Of a stretch of 64,000 nucleotides of DNA, positions 45,550 to 54,258 are shown in pieces (positions within the stretch are counted from its first letter, which is position 1; each line of letters begins with the position of its first letter). The notes beneath the pieces were generated by a model, which was given only the letters and a program-made list of their open reading frames with translations, was not told the DNA's origin and did no database searches. The stretch covers positions 868,001 to 932,000 of the forward strand of contig NZ_JAVDSB010000001.1 of NCBI RefSeq assembly GCF_031455095.1. Reading direction: 5' to 3'. The position numbers and the translations under genes were made by a program. The stretch comes from Paenibacillus_E qinlingensis_A (GTDB lineage Bacteria > Bacillota > Bacilli > Paenibacillales > NBRC-103111).

Positions 45550-46209
45550 ATGAAACAACCGTGCTTATTGTTCCATGGATTTACAGGTGGACCTTATGAG
45601 GTTGAGCCGTTAGCTCGGCATTTACGAGAACGTGGTCAGCTATGTGAGGTACCGATCCTACCCTGGAATGGAGAGAGCCGTCATCAGCTTCATGCGTCGC
45701 GTTGGGAAGATTGGGTGCAGGCAGCCGAAAGGCATGCGGACAGAATGACAGAAACCTATGGGTCCTTTGATATGGTGGGGTTCTCAATGGGAGGTCTTCT
45801 AGCTGCTTATTTATCCGTTCGGTACCCTGTGCGCAAACTTATATTGTTAAATACAGCTGTCATCTATGTTAGCCCAGGCAGACTGCTGAACGTCCTCCGT
45901 GATGAATGGAAATATCAGCGGAAAATTACTTTAATAAAGGGGAAATCAACCCCGCTCGTTGCTACATGGCAATTTACAAGACTTGTTCGACATTTGAAGC
46001 CAGAGCTGAGTCAAGTGAATAAACCTACACTCATCGCGCAGGCGGAAAGAGACCAAGTGATCCATCCGCAAAGTGCGCGATACATTTATAGCAAGCTGAG
46101 AGGGCAGCGAGAGCTGCATTGGCACGCCAAATCGGATCACTTGATCTGTTTGAGCGAGGATGCACCAGCCTTATTTCGGCAAGTAAGTGCATTTTTGGAT
46201 AAGGAGTAG
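45550..46209 (+). CDS. Alpha/beta hydrolase, carboxylesterase type
   Basis: The 219-residue protein has an alpha/beta hydrolase fold with oxyanion segment HGFTGGPYEVEPL, nucleophile Ser in GFSMGG, the acid in AERDQVIHP and the catalytic His in KSDHLICL. This resembles Est30-type carboxylesterases of Geobacillus. The ATG at 45550 has AGGAG 8 bp away. It is followed after 5 bp by the YdcF gene, so the two probably form an operon. Confidence 0.88.
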   Translation: MKQPCLLFHGFTGGPYEVEPLARHLRERGQLCEVPILPWNGESRHQLHASRWEDWVQAAERHADRMTETYGSFDMVGFSMGGLLAAYLSVRYPVRKLILLNTAVIYVSPGRLLNVLRDEWKYQRKITLIKGKSTPLVATWQFTRLVRHLKPELSQVNKPTLIAQAERDQVIHPQSARYIYSKLRGQRELHWHAKSDHLICLSEDAPALFRQVSAFLDKE

Positions 46210-46214
46210 GTTGG

Positions 46215-46925
46215 ATGCCGGTAAAGCCTAGCATGAACAAGAAACAAAGCGCTATCAATCCCGCGCCAACGAAGAGGAAAGCCACTACGAGTAAAAGCAA
46301 ACGGCCATCGAAGTTGTATCGTTTATTTGTAAGGACATTTCAAATTACATTGATCTCCTTTACACTACTGGTTGCATGGCTTGTTTTTATCCAGTGGAAG
46401 GTGCAGGTAGGGCCGCAACAGACTTTACCGAAGCAGGTCGATATCGGAATTGTATTAGGTGCTTCTTTACGCAATGATATACCGAGCCCAGGTTTGCAAG
46501 AACGGCTAGACTTAGCCGTGGATTTGTACAACCAAGGGCGTTTCAAACAACTTATCGTTACCGGTGGATTGGATCACAATGGCTCCAAGCTAACAGAAGC
46601 TGAGGGGATGCGGGACTATTTGGTGAAAAAAGGGGTGCCTAAAACAGGCATTTTAATCGAGCCTAATGCAACGAGCACCTATGAGAATTTACTGTTCAGC
46701 AAACAAATGATGGATGAAAAATCACTTGTGAGTTCCATTATCGTTACCCATAAGTTTCATGGCTCACGGTCACTAGATATTGCCAAAACACTGGGCTACA
46801 TAGATCCGTTTGTCTCCACAACAAAATCAGAAGTACTTTTTATGCCTTATCATGATACGAGAGAAACCTTGGCTTACACGAACTGGTACTTAACCAAATT
46901 GCAACTGAAGCTTGGGCTAAAATGA
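46215..46925 (+). CDS. YdcF/DUF218 family membrane protein
   Basis: The 236-residue protein has a basic cytoplasmic N-terminus, one transmembrane helix (about 42-63), then the DUF218 domain with IGIVLGASLRNDIPSPGLQERLDLAVDLY and PNATSTYENL. SanA/YdcF relatives are linked to envelope barrier function or vancomycin sensitivity. The exact reaction is unknown. It lies 5 bp after the esterase gene. Confidence 0.88.
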   Translation: MPVKPSMNKKQSAINPAPTKRKATTSKSKRPSKLYRLFVRTFQITLISFTLLVAWLVFIQWKVQVGPQQTLPKQVDIGIVLGASLRNDIPSPGLQERLDLAVDLYNQGRFKQLIVTGGLDHNGSKLTEAEGMRDYLVKKGVPKTGILIEPNATSTYENLLFSKQMMDEKSLVSSIIVTHKFHGSRSLDIAKTLGYIDPFVSTTKSEVLFMPYHDTRETLAYTNWYLTKLQLKLGLK

Positions 46926-46927
46926 AG

Positions 46928-46972
46928 AAAGCATGACAGGATAGCGAAGAACCGCTGTCTGTCATGCTTTTT
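46928..46972. terminator. Bidirectional terminator between YdcF and dehydrogenase genes
   Basis: AAAGCATGACAG (46928-46939) pairs with CTGTCATGCTTT (46959-46970), with a nested inner helix. Flanking A and T runs serve both strands. Confidence 0.85.
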
Positions 46973-46977
46973 CTCAT

Positions 46978-47844
46978 CTAGCCGTTCACGATGGTGCCAC
47001 CGTTGATATGAAGAATTTGCCCTGCCATATACGAGGAGTCCTCGCTGGCTAAGAATACATAGCTCGGGGCCAATTCACTAGGCTGACCTGCTCGTTTCAT
47101 TGGTGTCGTAGAGCCAAAGACCTCGACTTCCTGAGCTGTGAACGTAGAAGGGATCAGAGGCGTCCAGATCGGCCCAGGAGCGACCCCATTCACTCGAATA
47201 CCTTTGGCATTCAATTGGAGGGAGAGTGAACGTGTGAAGGTGACGATGGCGCCTTTGGTTGATGAATAATCGATTAATTGCTCGTGACCGTGGTAAGCGG
47301 TAATGGAGGCGGTGTTAATAATGGCACTGCCAGACTTCAAATGAGGAAGCGCGGCTTGCGTCATATAGAAGTAGGAGAAAATATTCGTGCGAAACGTTCG
47401 CTCTAGTTGAGCAGATGTAATATCTGTAATGCTTTGCTTAGGATGTTGTTCAGCGGCATTATTTACCAAGATGTCGAGCTTCCCGAACTCCTTGATAACT
47501 TGCGAGATGACTTGTTTGCAAAAGCTCTCTTCACCAATGTCACCTGCGATGTGCAGACACTTCCGGCCTGTTTGCTCGACATGTCGATGTGTTTCTTCCG
47601 CGTCCTGATGTTCATTCAGGTAAACGATGACAACATCTGCGCCTTCTTTCGCATAAGCAACAGCAATGGCGCGACCGATCCCGCTATCACCTCCCGTGAT
47701 GATGGCCACCTTATCCTTGAGTTTACCTGCGGGTTGATAACTGGCCTTCTCAAATTCGGGAAGCGGCGTCATGTCAGATTCGATGCCTGGCTGGTGGTTC
47801 TGGTGCTGCGGTGGGAATACGGGTTTCTCCTTCGTGGCAGTCAT
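46978..47844 (-). CDS. Short-chain dehydrogenase (general stress protein type)
   Basis: This 288-residue SDR has a Pro/His-rich N-terminal extension (about 1-38) and then the NAD(P)-binding GGDSGIGRAIA and the NNAA motif. The catalytic Y-x-x-x-K is in DYSSTKGA. It resembles B. subtilis YdaD and YhdF, general stress proteins. The ATG at 47844 follows AAAGGAG. The gene is on the minus strand, behind the acetyltransferase gene, 34 bp away. Confidence 0.9.
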   Translation of the reverse strand: MTATKEKPVFPPQHQNHQPGIESDMTPLPEFEKASYQPAGKLKDKVAIITGGDSGIGRAIAVAYAKEGADVVIVYLNEHQDAEETHRHVEQTGRKCLHIAGDIGEESFCKQVISQVIKEFGKLDILVNNAAEQHPKQSITDITSAQLERTFRTNIFSYFYMTQAALPHLKSGSAIINTASITAYHGHEQLIDYSSTKGAIVTFTRSLSLQLNAKGIRVNGVAPGPIWTPLIPSTFTAQEVEVFGSTTPMKRAGQPSELAPSYVFLASEDSSYMAGQILHINGGTIVNG

Positions 47845-47878
47845 GACATAGTCTCCTTTCATCCAAAGAAATTCTTTG

Positions 47879-48685
47879 TTAGGATGATACAAGAGCAGTC
47901 AAATCATACTTCACACGGTAATGATAGCCATATTTCGTTTGATATCCCAAGTTCCCATATAAGGAAACGGCGGGTGTATTGTTAGAAATAACTTGTAAAT
48001 ATTGCTGTGCAGCGCCTTGGGTCATGCTCCAAGTTGTCATGGCATGAAGAATGGCGTATCCGTAGCCTTTGCCGCGATGTTCTTCGTGCACAATGACATT
48101 GACGAAACCAGCCCAAGTTCCCTCTACGATGGCTGTGCCAAGTGCAACGATTTGTCCTCCTTCTTTTAGTGAGATGAAAGCTTTAGGAGATGGCATCCGA
48201 TCACATAACCCTTGATAGAAACTCCTACGTTCTTCTGGGTACTTTTCAAGGTGTAGAAAGGCATCCAACCACTCTGGAGTTAGCGTTTCTGAAATATGTA
48301 CATCTACGGACAAGGAAGTAAGATACTTCTTTTGCATGTACGTTAGGGCTTTAGCTGCTACGAATGAACTGTCAGCCGTCATCATGAGGCAAGGCGTATC
48401 GAGTTCATAACCTTGATCTTGCAACAGGAGATCCAATTGCTCAGGTGACGCATGACTGATATGGAAAATAGCAGGCAGGCCATGACTATGGTAAAATTGT
48501 TCAACACGTGAAAGCCAATTATCCTCACGCGGGTAAGGACCAACTGCAAAAACGCTGTTTGCCCGTTTGGTTATACCTTGTGAAGCTCTGACGAGCCAGT
48601 GATCAACCATGGAACTGGTTTCAGCTGGCCAAGTATTGACTGCTATGCGATCTAGGAATTCGAAAAAATCTTTTTCTGTTTGCAT
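47879..48685 (-). CDS. GNAT family N-acetyltransferase
   Basis: The 268-residue protein has a C-terminal GNAT domain with the acetyl-CoA loop HEEHRGKGYGYAILH (about 200-215) and an N-terminal helical domain. GGAGG lies 8 bp before the ATG at 48685. The substrate is unknown. It is followed by the dehydrogenase gene on the same strand and is divergent to another acetyltransferase gene. Confidence 0.87.
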   Translation of the reverse strand: MQTEKDFFEFLDRIAVNTWPAETSSMVDHWLVRASQGITKRANSVFAVGPYPREDNWLSRVEQFYHSHGLPAIFHISHASPEQLDLLLQDQGYELDTPCLMMTADSSFVAAKALTYMQKKYLTSLSVDVHISETLTPEWLDAFLHLEKYPEERRSFYQGLCDRMPSPKAFISLKEGGQIVALGTAIVEGTWAGFVNVIVHEEHRGKGYGYAILHAMTTWSMTQGAAQQYLQVISNNTPAVSLYGNLGYQTKYGYHYRVKYDLTALVSS

Positions 48686-48774
48686 GAATAGAACCTCCAT
48701 CTCCCTAAACTATTACATAAATATACATTTTGATGTATAAAAATTCAATAATTCATTTTCGGAGGTAAATAACG

Positions 48775-49254
48775 ATGGAACTTTTATTGCGATCAGCGAC
48801 ATTGGAAGACTTCGATGCTGTGAATGCCATCATTCGAGAAGGTCAGGAAGAACATGCGGAGGCATTGCCAGATCGGTTTACCAGACTAGATCATGTAGTG
48901 GCTATGGGGTGGTATAGAAGCTTCTCGGCGAAGACGGACAAGGAGATCATTGTAGCGGTACTTGATTCTGAAGTCATAGGAGTGGCCATGCTAGAGATGA
49001 AACAGAGTCCAAACTATGATGCGTTAGTTCCACGCCAGTATGCGTATGTAAATGAACTTGCGGTAGCTTCCACACATCAGCGGCAAGGCGTTGGCAAGAA
49101 GCTCTATGAGGCTGCTACCCAATGGGCGCGAGCGCGCGAAGCTGCATCTCTAGAGTTGAATGTGTGGGAATTTAATGAGCGAGCCATGCAATTTTATGCA
49201 TCCGTTGGTATGCAGACATTAAATCGCACCCTTACGTCAAATTTAAAGGATTAG
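48775..49254 (+). CDS. GNAT family N-acetyltransferase
   Basis: This 159-residue GNAT has the acetyl-CoA binding segment THQRQGVGKKLYEAA and the usual ELNVWEFNERAMQFY helix. TTCGGAGG precedes the ATG. It could act on small molecules or ribosomal proteins; the substrate is unknown. It lies 17 bp before the lipoate ligase gene. Confidence 0.85.
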   Translation: MELLLRSATLEDFDAVNAIIREGQEEHAEALPDRFTRLDHVVAMGWYRSFSAKTDKEIIVAVLDSEVIGVAMLEMKQSPNYDALVPRQYAYVNELAVASTHQRQGVGKKLYEAATQWARAREAASLELNVWEFNERAMQFYASVGMQTLNRTLTSNLKD

Positions 49255-49271
49255 AATAAAGGAGAATAGAT

Positions 49272-50273
49272 ATGCTTTTTATTGATAATGAAGGAATTAC
49301 GGATCCGAGAATCAATTTGGCCATTGAAGAATTTGCTCTGCGACAGCTCCCAGCTGGCGAAAGTTATTTGCTTTTTTATATTAACGAACCCTCCATCATA
49401 ATCGGTAAAAATCAAAATACAATTGAAGAAATTAATGCTGAATATGTCAAAGAAAATAACCTGCACGTTGTTCGTCGATTATCTGGGGGAGGCGCGGTTT
49501 ACCACGATCTGGGCAACTTGAATTTTAGTTTTATCACCCAAGATGATGGGAATTCCTTTCACAATTTTCAAAAGTTTACGGCTCCCGTGGTTGAAGCACT
49601 GCATGGACTTGGTATCGAAGCGGAGTTAACAGGTCGCAATGATATTCAAGTAGGGGAACGCAAAATTTCGGGTAATGCGCAATTTTCAACGAAGGGGAGA
49701 ATGTTTAGTCATGGCACGCTTCTGTTTGATTCGGAAGTAGAGAATGTCGTGTCAGCCCTTCGTGTTGATCCGGATAAAATTCAATCAAAAGGAATTAAAT
49801 CTATCCGCAGCCGGGTTGCGAATATCGTTGAATTTCTGAAAGAACCCCTGACGATGGAGGCGTTCAGAGTGAAGCTTCTTACCTCTATTTTCGGAGTGAA
49901 TGAAGCATCTGTGCCAACATACAAGCTTACTGAAGAAGACTGGAATCAGATTCATCAAATATCCGAAGAGCGGTATCAGAATTGGGATTGGAACTACGGC
50001 AAGTCACCCAAAAGTACGGTTCAACATGCGAAAAGAATTGAAGGCATTGGTCGAATTGATATTCGGCTAGCTATTGAAGAAGGACATATTAGGCAAGTGA
50101 AAATATTTGGCGATTTCTTTGGTGCACATGATGTCGCAGAGCTGGAAGAGAAGCTAACTGGTACACGGTATGAGGAGAATGTAGTGCGTGAACGCTTGTC
50201 TGATGTGGAGTTGAAAAGGTACTTCGGCGCTTTGGATAAGGAGATATTCATAGCTTTGCTTATGTTAGCCTAA
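49272..50273 (+). CDS. lplJ: Lipoate-protein ligase LplJ
   Basis: The 333-residue enzyme activates lipoate with ATP and transfers it to E2/GcvH proteins. The N-terminal segment MLFIDNEGITDPRINLAIEE and the catalytic RRLSGGGAVYHDLGNLNFSF match B. subtilis LplJ very closely. AAAGGAG precedes the ATG. It is near spoVK but has its own promoter region; no link is evident. Confidence 0.94.
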   Translation: MLFIDNEGITDPRINLAIEEFALRQLPAGESYLLFYINEPSIIIGKNQNTIEEINAEYVKENNLHVVRRLSGGGAVYHDLGNLNFSFITQDDGNSFHNFQKFTAPVVEALHGLGIEAELTGRNDIQVGERKISGNAQFSTKGRMFSHGTLLFDSEVENVVSALRVDPDKIQSKGIKSIRSRVANIVEFLKEPLTMEAFRVKLLTSIFGVNEASVPTYKLTEEDWNQIHQISEERYQNWDWNYGKSPKSTVQHAKRIEGIGRIDIRLAIEEGHIRQVKIFGDFFGAHDVAELEEKLTGTRYEENVVRERLSDVELKRYFGALDKEIFIALLMLA

Positions 50274-50397
50274 GTCTCAAAGGAGCAAGTCACAACTAAC
50301 CTTGTATTACTATGCTGGCTACGGTCTAAAATGGCGTTTCCAAGCGTAGGATGGTGGATACGAACTAATAAACCATCATGTAAACGAGGTGATCCTC

Positions 50398-51375
50398 ATG
50401 AGTGGTAGAAGCTTGCCATCCAGACAAATCAACATCGTTTTACGGCAGCCGGAACCAGGCAGTCAGCGGCGTACTGTTGAGGGATCGGGTGGGCAGTCAG
50501 GAGCTGTCCCCCTTGCCGACGCCGAGCCAATGATTTCTGGCAAAAGGACGCCAATGGAGGGGCCGCTATCCGATATTTTCAAAGAGCTGAATCAGCTAAT
50601 AGGCTTAGAAAATGTCAAAGAGCTGGTACATGAAATTTATGCGCTCCTCCAGATTTCACAATTTCGTGTTGAAGCTGGACTTTTGAGCAATGCTCATGTG
50701 TACCATATGATTTTCAAGGGTGCTCCTGGAACTGGGAAAACGACAGTAGCACGGCTTCTAGGCCGCATGTTTCATGCTATGGGCGTACTGAGTAAGGGAC
50801 ATTTCATTGAAGTGGAACGGGCAGACCTTGTAGGTGAATACATCGGGCATACCGCATTGAAAACACGCGAACTGATGAAAAAAGCGATGGGCGGCGTCCT
50901 ATTTATTGATGAGGCATACAGCTTGGCACGTGGCGGCGAGAAGGATTTTGGCAAGGAATCCATTGATGCGCTAGTTAAAGGCATGGAAGACAAGAAAAAT
51001 GAATTTATCCTGATTCTGGCTGGCTATAGTGATGAAATGGAGCAATTCTTAGCGACAAATCCTGGACTTCCTTCGCGCTTTCCCATTCAAATTGAATTCG
51101 AGGATTATGCCATTGATCAACTGATCCAAATCACGGAGTTGATGGCGAAGGATCGGGAGTATGTGCTCTTACCGCAAACCCTTGCGAAATTAAAGCAACA
51201 TCTCGCTGAAGAGAAAGCGATGACCTGGCGGGCGTTCAGCAATGCGAGGTATGTTAGAAACATACTGGAAAAAGCGATGCGGCATCAAGCCGTTCGATTA
51301 CTTAGTCAGTATGTGAACACACCATCCAAAATCGAACTGATGTCGATTCGTCCGGAAGATGTGAAATTTAAATAG
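50398..51375 (+). CDS. spoVK: Stage V sporulation AAA ATPase SpoVK
   Basis: This 325-residue CbxX/CfxQ-type AAA protein has a Pro/Arg-rich N-terminus, Walker A GAPGTGKTT (about 108), Walker B GGVLFIDEAYSLARG and an Arg finger SRFP. The ATG at 50398 follows GAGGTG by 7 bp. SpoVK is required for spore maturation in B. subtilis, where it lies before ynbA(hflX)-ynbB. Here the efe operon is inserted between spoVK and hflX. Confidence 0.9.
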   Translation: MSGRSLPSRQINIVLRQPEPGSQRRTVEGSGGQSGAVPLADAEPMISGKRTPMEGPLSDIFKELNQLIGLENVKELVHEIYALLQISQFRVEAGLLSNAHVYHMIFKGAPGTGKTTVARLLGRMFHAMGVLSKGHFIEVERADLVGEYIGHTALKTRELMKKAMGGVLFIDEAYSLARGGEKDFGKESIDALVKGMEDKKNEFILILAGYSDEMEQFLATNPGLPSRFPIQIEFEDYAIDQLIQITELMAKDREYVLLPQTLAKLKQHLAEEKAMTWRAFSNARYVRNILEKAMRHQAVRLLSQYVNTPSKIELMSIRPEDVKFK

Positions 51376-51386
51376 GGATTTAAAAG

Positions 51387-51419
51387 CCAATTAACTTATT
51401 TTAGTTAATTGGTTTTTTT
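51387..51419 (+). terminator. Terminator of spoVK
   Basis: CCAATTAACT (51387-51396) pairs with AGTTAATTGG (51403-51412), followed by seven T. It isolates spoVK from the efe operon. Confidence 0.88.
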
Positions 51420-51433
51420 CGTATGTAAAAAGA

Positions 51434-51461
51434 TTGACAGTTAAGCGGATCGGAGTAAAAT
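51434..51461 (+). promoter_or_regulatory. Promoter of the efeUOB operon
   Basis: TTGACA (51434-51439) and TAAAAT (51456-51461) are separated by 16 bp. Transcription would start near 51468, just upstream of the Fur box at 51482, so Fur can block it. Confidence 0.65.
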
Positions 51462-51481
51462 AAACAGAGTAAATAATCCAT

Positions 51482-51496
51482 TGATAATGATTATCA
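51482..51496 (+). promoter_or_regulatory. Fur box of the efeUOB operon
   Basis: TGATAATGATTATCA is an exact 7-1-7 Fur palindrome, located about 15-30 bp after the expected transcription start. It indicates iron-dependent repression of iron uptake. Confidence 0.88.
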
Positions 51497-51557
51497 ATAT
51501 TACTTATAAATGAAATGAGACGACATTATGTTTGTCACTCCAAAGGAGTTGTCATGT

Positions 51558-53045
51558 TTGCGAAAAATCATCTTATCAAGCTGGATAGCACTGCTATTGT
51601 TCTTATCTGTTCCACTGGGCGTTGGCGCAAAGGCGCAGGATGACTTGGTCAAGGAAGATGTGGGGATTGTAAGTGCGATTCAGGCTGCAGAAAACGGTCA
51701 GATCGAGCAGGCAACGAAGTTGTTTGAAGCTTTTCAAATCAATTGGCTGAGTTATGAAGATGGCATCAAGGCGCAATCATTGGCTGCCTATCAGAAGATT
51801 GAAGGCGCGATGGGAGAAGCGTCCTTGCAAACAATGAAGCAGCCTGTTGATGCGCAGAAGCTCGCTGCAAAATTGAAGGAATTACATACGTTGAATCTCT
51901 ATTTCATAGAAGGGAATCTCGCCGCATTTGGTTCTTCTGCAAAGAGTGACAGCCAGATCACCGTAGCCTCTCTTGTGACGTTGTTGGAGAGGGCATCAGA
52001 TCAAGTGAAGCAAAAGGATATAAAGGGAGCAGCAGATAGTATTCAAACGCTTCGTAATTCCTGGTTGCTTATTGAAGGAATCGTATTGACACAATCTCAG
52101 GCTGTCTATACCTCAATGGAGCGAGACATGGTAACGGCATATGCACAGCTTTCCGCTGCGCCGCCACAAATGGAGGATGCGGTTGCAACGATTTCTCGGA
52201 TGCATGCCGCTTTACAACCATTAGCCGCGAAAACAAGCTATACAATGCTTGATGCCACGACGATCATTCTTCGGGAAGGGCTTGAAGCCTTATTAGTAGT
52301 CATAGCATTACTAGGGTTTCTCAAAAAGGCTGGCCATGAAGATAAGAAGAGATGGATCTGGTTTGGTGTGTATGGAGGACTTATTGTCTCTCTAGCGCTT
52401 GGCATTGTGGTTCAGCAGTTGTTTTCGGCGAGCGCCTTTGGTAACAATAACTTTCTAATTGCTGGTTGCACAGGGGTATTTGCCTCGCTCATGCTCCTGT
52501 ATATGAGCTATTGGCTTCATAGTAAATCAAGCATTTCCAATTGGCAGTCCTACATTCGTAATCAAAGTGTTAAGGCATTGGCAACTGGAAGTTTGGCTTC
52601 CCTCAGCTTACTTGCGTTTCTAGCTGTGTTCCGTGAAGGGACAGAAACGGTCCTGTTTATGATCGGTATGGCATCTTCGATTTCTTTAGCTTCCTTGCTT
52701 GGCGGGATTGGAATTGGTGTTAGCATCCTGCTTATTGTAGCTTTCTTGATTCTGAAGATCGGTCTGCGTATTCCAATGCGCCCTTTTTTCCTAATCTCAA
52801 GTGTTTTTGTCTTTTATTTATGTTTCAAGTTTGCAGGGATGGGCGTTCACGGACTGCAATTAGCTGGTTATTTGCCAGCGACAACAGCCGATTGGCTGCC
52901 AAGCTGGGATGCCGCAGCTTTATATCCTACTTTAGAGAGCGCAATTCCTCAATTCATCTTATTGCTTCTGGCGCTGTTAGCGGTGATTTGGGATCGTCGT
53001 AAAACACGACAGACGAGAAATATATCTTTAACTAATAAATCCTAA
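51558..53045 (+). CDS. efeU: High-affinity iron permease EfeU (FTR1 family)
   Basis: The TTG at 51558 lies 9 bp after AAAGGAG and gives a clean signal peptide start MRKIILSSWIALLLF. An ATG at 51528 would add ten residues without a good Shine-Dalgarno. An extracytoplasmic helical domain (about 27-225) precedes the seven-helix FTR1 membrane part. The two iron-binding REGxE motifs are at 239-243 and 359-363. The N-terminal domain with repeated helices resembles EfeO-like helical modules. It imports iron with EfeO and EfeB encoded downstream. Confidence 0.93.
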   Translation: MRKIILSSWIALLLFLSVPLGVGAKAQDDLVKEDVGIVSAIQAAENGQIEQATKLFEAFQINWLSYEDGIKAQSLAAYQKIEGAMGEASLQTMKQPVDAQKLAAKLKELHTLNLYFIEGNLAAFGSSAKSDSQITVASLVTLLERASDQVKQKDIKGAADSIQTLRNSWLLIEGIVLTQSQAVYTSMERDMVTAYAQLSAAPPQMEDAVATISRMHAALQPLAAKTSYTMLDATTIILREGLEALLVVIALLGFLKKAGHEDKKRWIWFGVYGGLIVSLALGIVVQQLFSASAFGNNNFLIAGCTGVFASLMLLYMSYWLHSKSSISNWQSYIRNQSVKALATGSLASLSLLAFLAVFREGTETVLFMIGMASSISLASLLGGIGIGVSILLIVAFLILKIGLRIPMRPFFLISSVFVFYLCFKFAGMGVHGLQLAGYLPATTADWLPSWDAAALYPTLESAIPQFILLLLALLAVIWDRRKTRQTRNISLTNKS

Positions 53046-53072
53046 TTTAAAGAAAAGTGGAGGGAATATCCC

Positions 53073-54239
53073 ATGAAAAAAAGTCAACAACTCATTATTT
53101 TAGCAGCAGCAACAACACTTGTACTCGCAGGTTGTGGAAAATCAGAGCCAACAGAGGTTGCGAAAGTACCTTTTAAAGAAGGTTCCTCAACGTTAGTGAC
53201 GAGTGTCGATAGTTTGAAGGGCCAATTAGATGCCGCGAAAGTCAAGGATGCTAAGAAACTTGCTGATCAACTGCAAGATCAATGGGCCAGCTTTGAAGAT
53301 GAAGTGAAACCGAAATTCCCGGAATTATATTTTAAAGTGGAAAAGTACTTAACTCCGCTAGAAGCGGGATTAAAGGAAGATAAGCTGGATTTTCCTACCT
53401 TAACAGCTTTAAATACAAATTTAAAATCAGCTCTGACGGAGCTGACAACCTCTTTTACAGATAATAAAGGTGCGGTTAATAAAGACGTGATTGAAGCTTC
53501 TGCTGCGCTTAAGGATGCGGCCAAAGCTTATAACAAGTATGTGCAAGACCAAGGTAACCAACTGGTGACAGTACTTGATCAATTGAATACAGCTATTAAA
53601 AGTGGTGATTTGAAAAAAGCGACTGAAGCTTATGGACTAGCTCGGATGCCATATGAGAGAATTGAGCCCATTATTGAAACGTTCAGTGAGCTGGATGGCG
53701 TTATGGACGCACGTGTGGACGATTTTAAAAACGAAAAAGATCCTGCTTTTACAGGGTATCACCGAATTGAATATCTACTGTTTGTGAAGAAGAATGTGAA
53801 GGATGCCGAGCCATTTGCTGCGCGTTTGCTTGAAGATGGTAAGAAGATGCAACAAGCGATTGCAGGTACAACGATTGCTCCTACGGATTTTATCGCAGGT
53901 GTTGGCGAATTGATGGAAGAAGCACAATCCAGCAAAATTACAGGTGAAGAAGAACGTTGGAGCGGTGCTACAGTGCCGGTGATTCGCGCCAATGTAGAAG
54001 GTGCACAAGCGATCTACGATCTAGTTAAAGTGGAATTGAAGAAGAAAGATGCAGCGTTGGATGAGAAAATTAGTAAGAGTTTGGCGACGGTTATCGAGAC
54101 GATAAACACTCTTTCACCTGTTGGTCCAACTTGGAATGACTTCAGTAAATTAGAGCAAGCCAAACAAGTCGATCTGAAGAATAAATTAGAAGCATTGGCT
54201 GAACCGCTTGTAAAGATGCCAGGAACCTTAAGCAAATAA
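53073..54239 (+). CDS. efeO: Iron uptake lipoprotein EfeO (M75 imelysin domain)
   Basis: The 388-residue lipoprotein (lipobox VLAGC) has an N-terminal helical region and a C-terminal M75 imelysin domain with the HxxE motif in GYHRIEYLLF. The cupredoxin domain seen in some EfeO proteins is absent, so this is the short EfeM-like form. It probably passes iron to EfeU. Shine-Dalgarno GTGGAGGG precedes the ATG. It lies 27 bp after efeU. Confidence 0.92.
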   Translation: MKKSQQLIILAAATTLVLAGCGKSEPTEVAKVPFKEGSSTLVTSVDSLKGQLDAAKVKDAKKLADQLQDQWASFEDEVKPKFPELYFKVEKYLTPLEAGLKEDKLDFPTLTALNTNLKSALTELTTSFTDNKGAVNKDVIEASAALKDAAKAYNKYVQDQGNQLVTVLDQLNTAIKSGDLKKATEAYGLARMPYERIEPIIETFSELDGVMDARVDDFKNEKDPAFTGYHRIEYLLFVKKNVKDAEPFAARLLEDGKKMQQAIAGTTIAPTDFIAGVGELMEEAQSSKITGEEERWSGATVPVIRANVEGAQAIYDLVKVELKKKDAALDEKISKSLATVIETINTLSPVGPTWNDFSKLEQAKQVDLKNKLEALAEPLVKMPGTLSK

Positions 54240-54258
54240 ATAAAAGTGGGTGAGCGGT

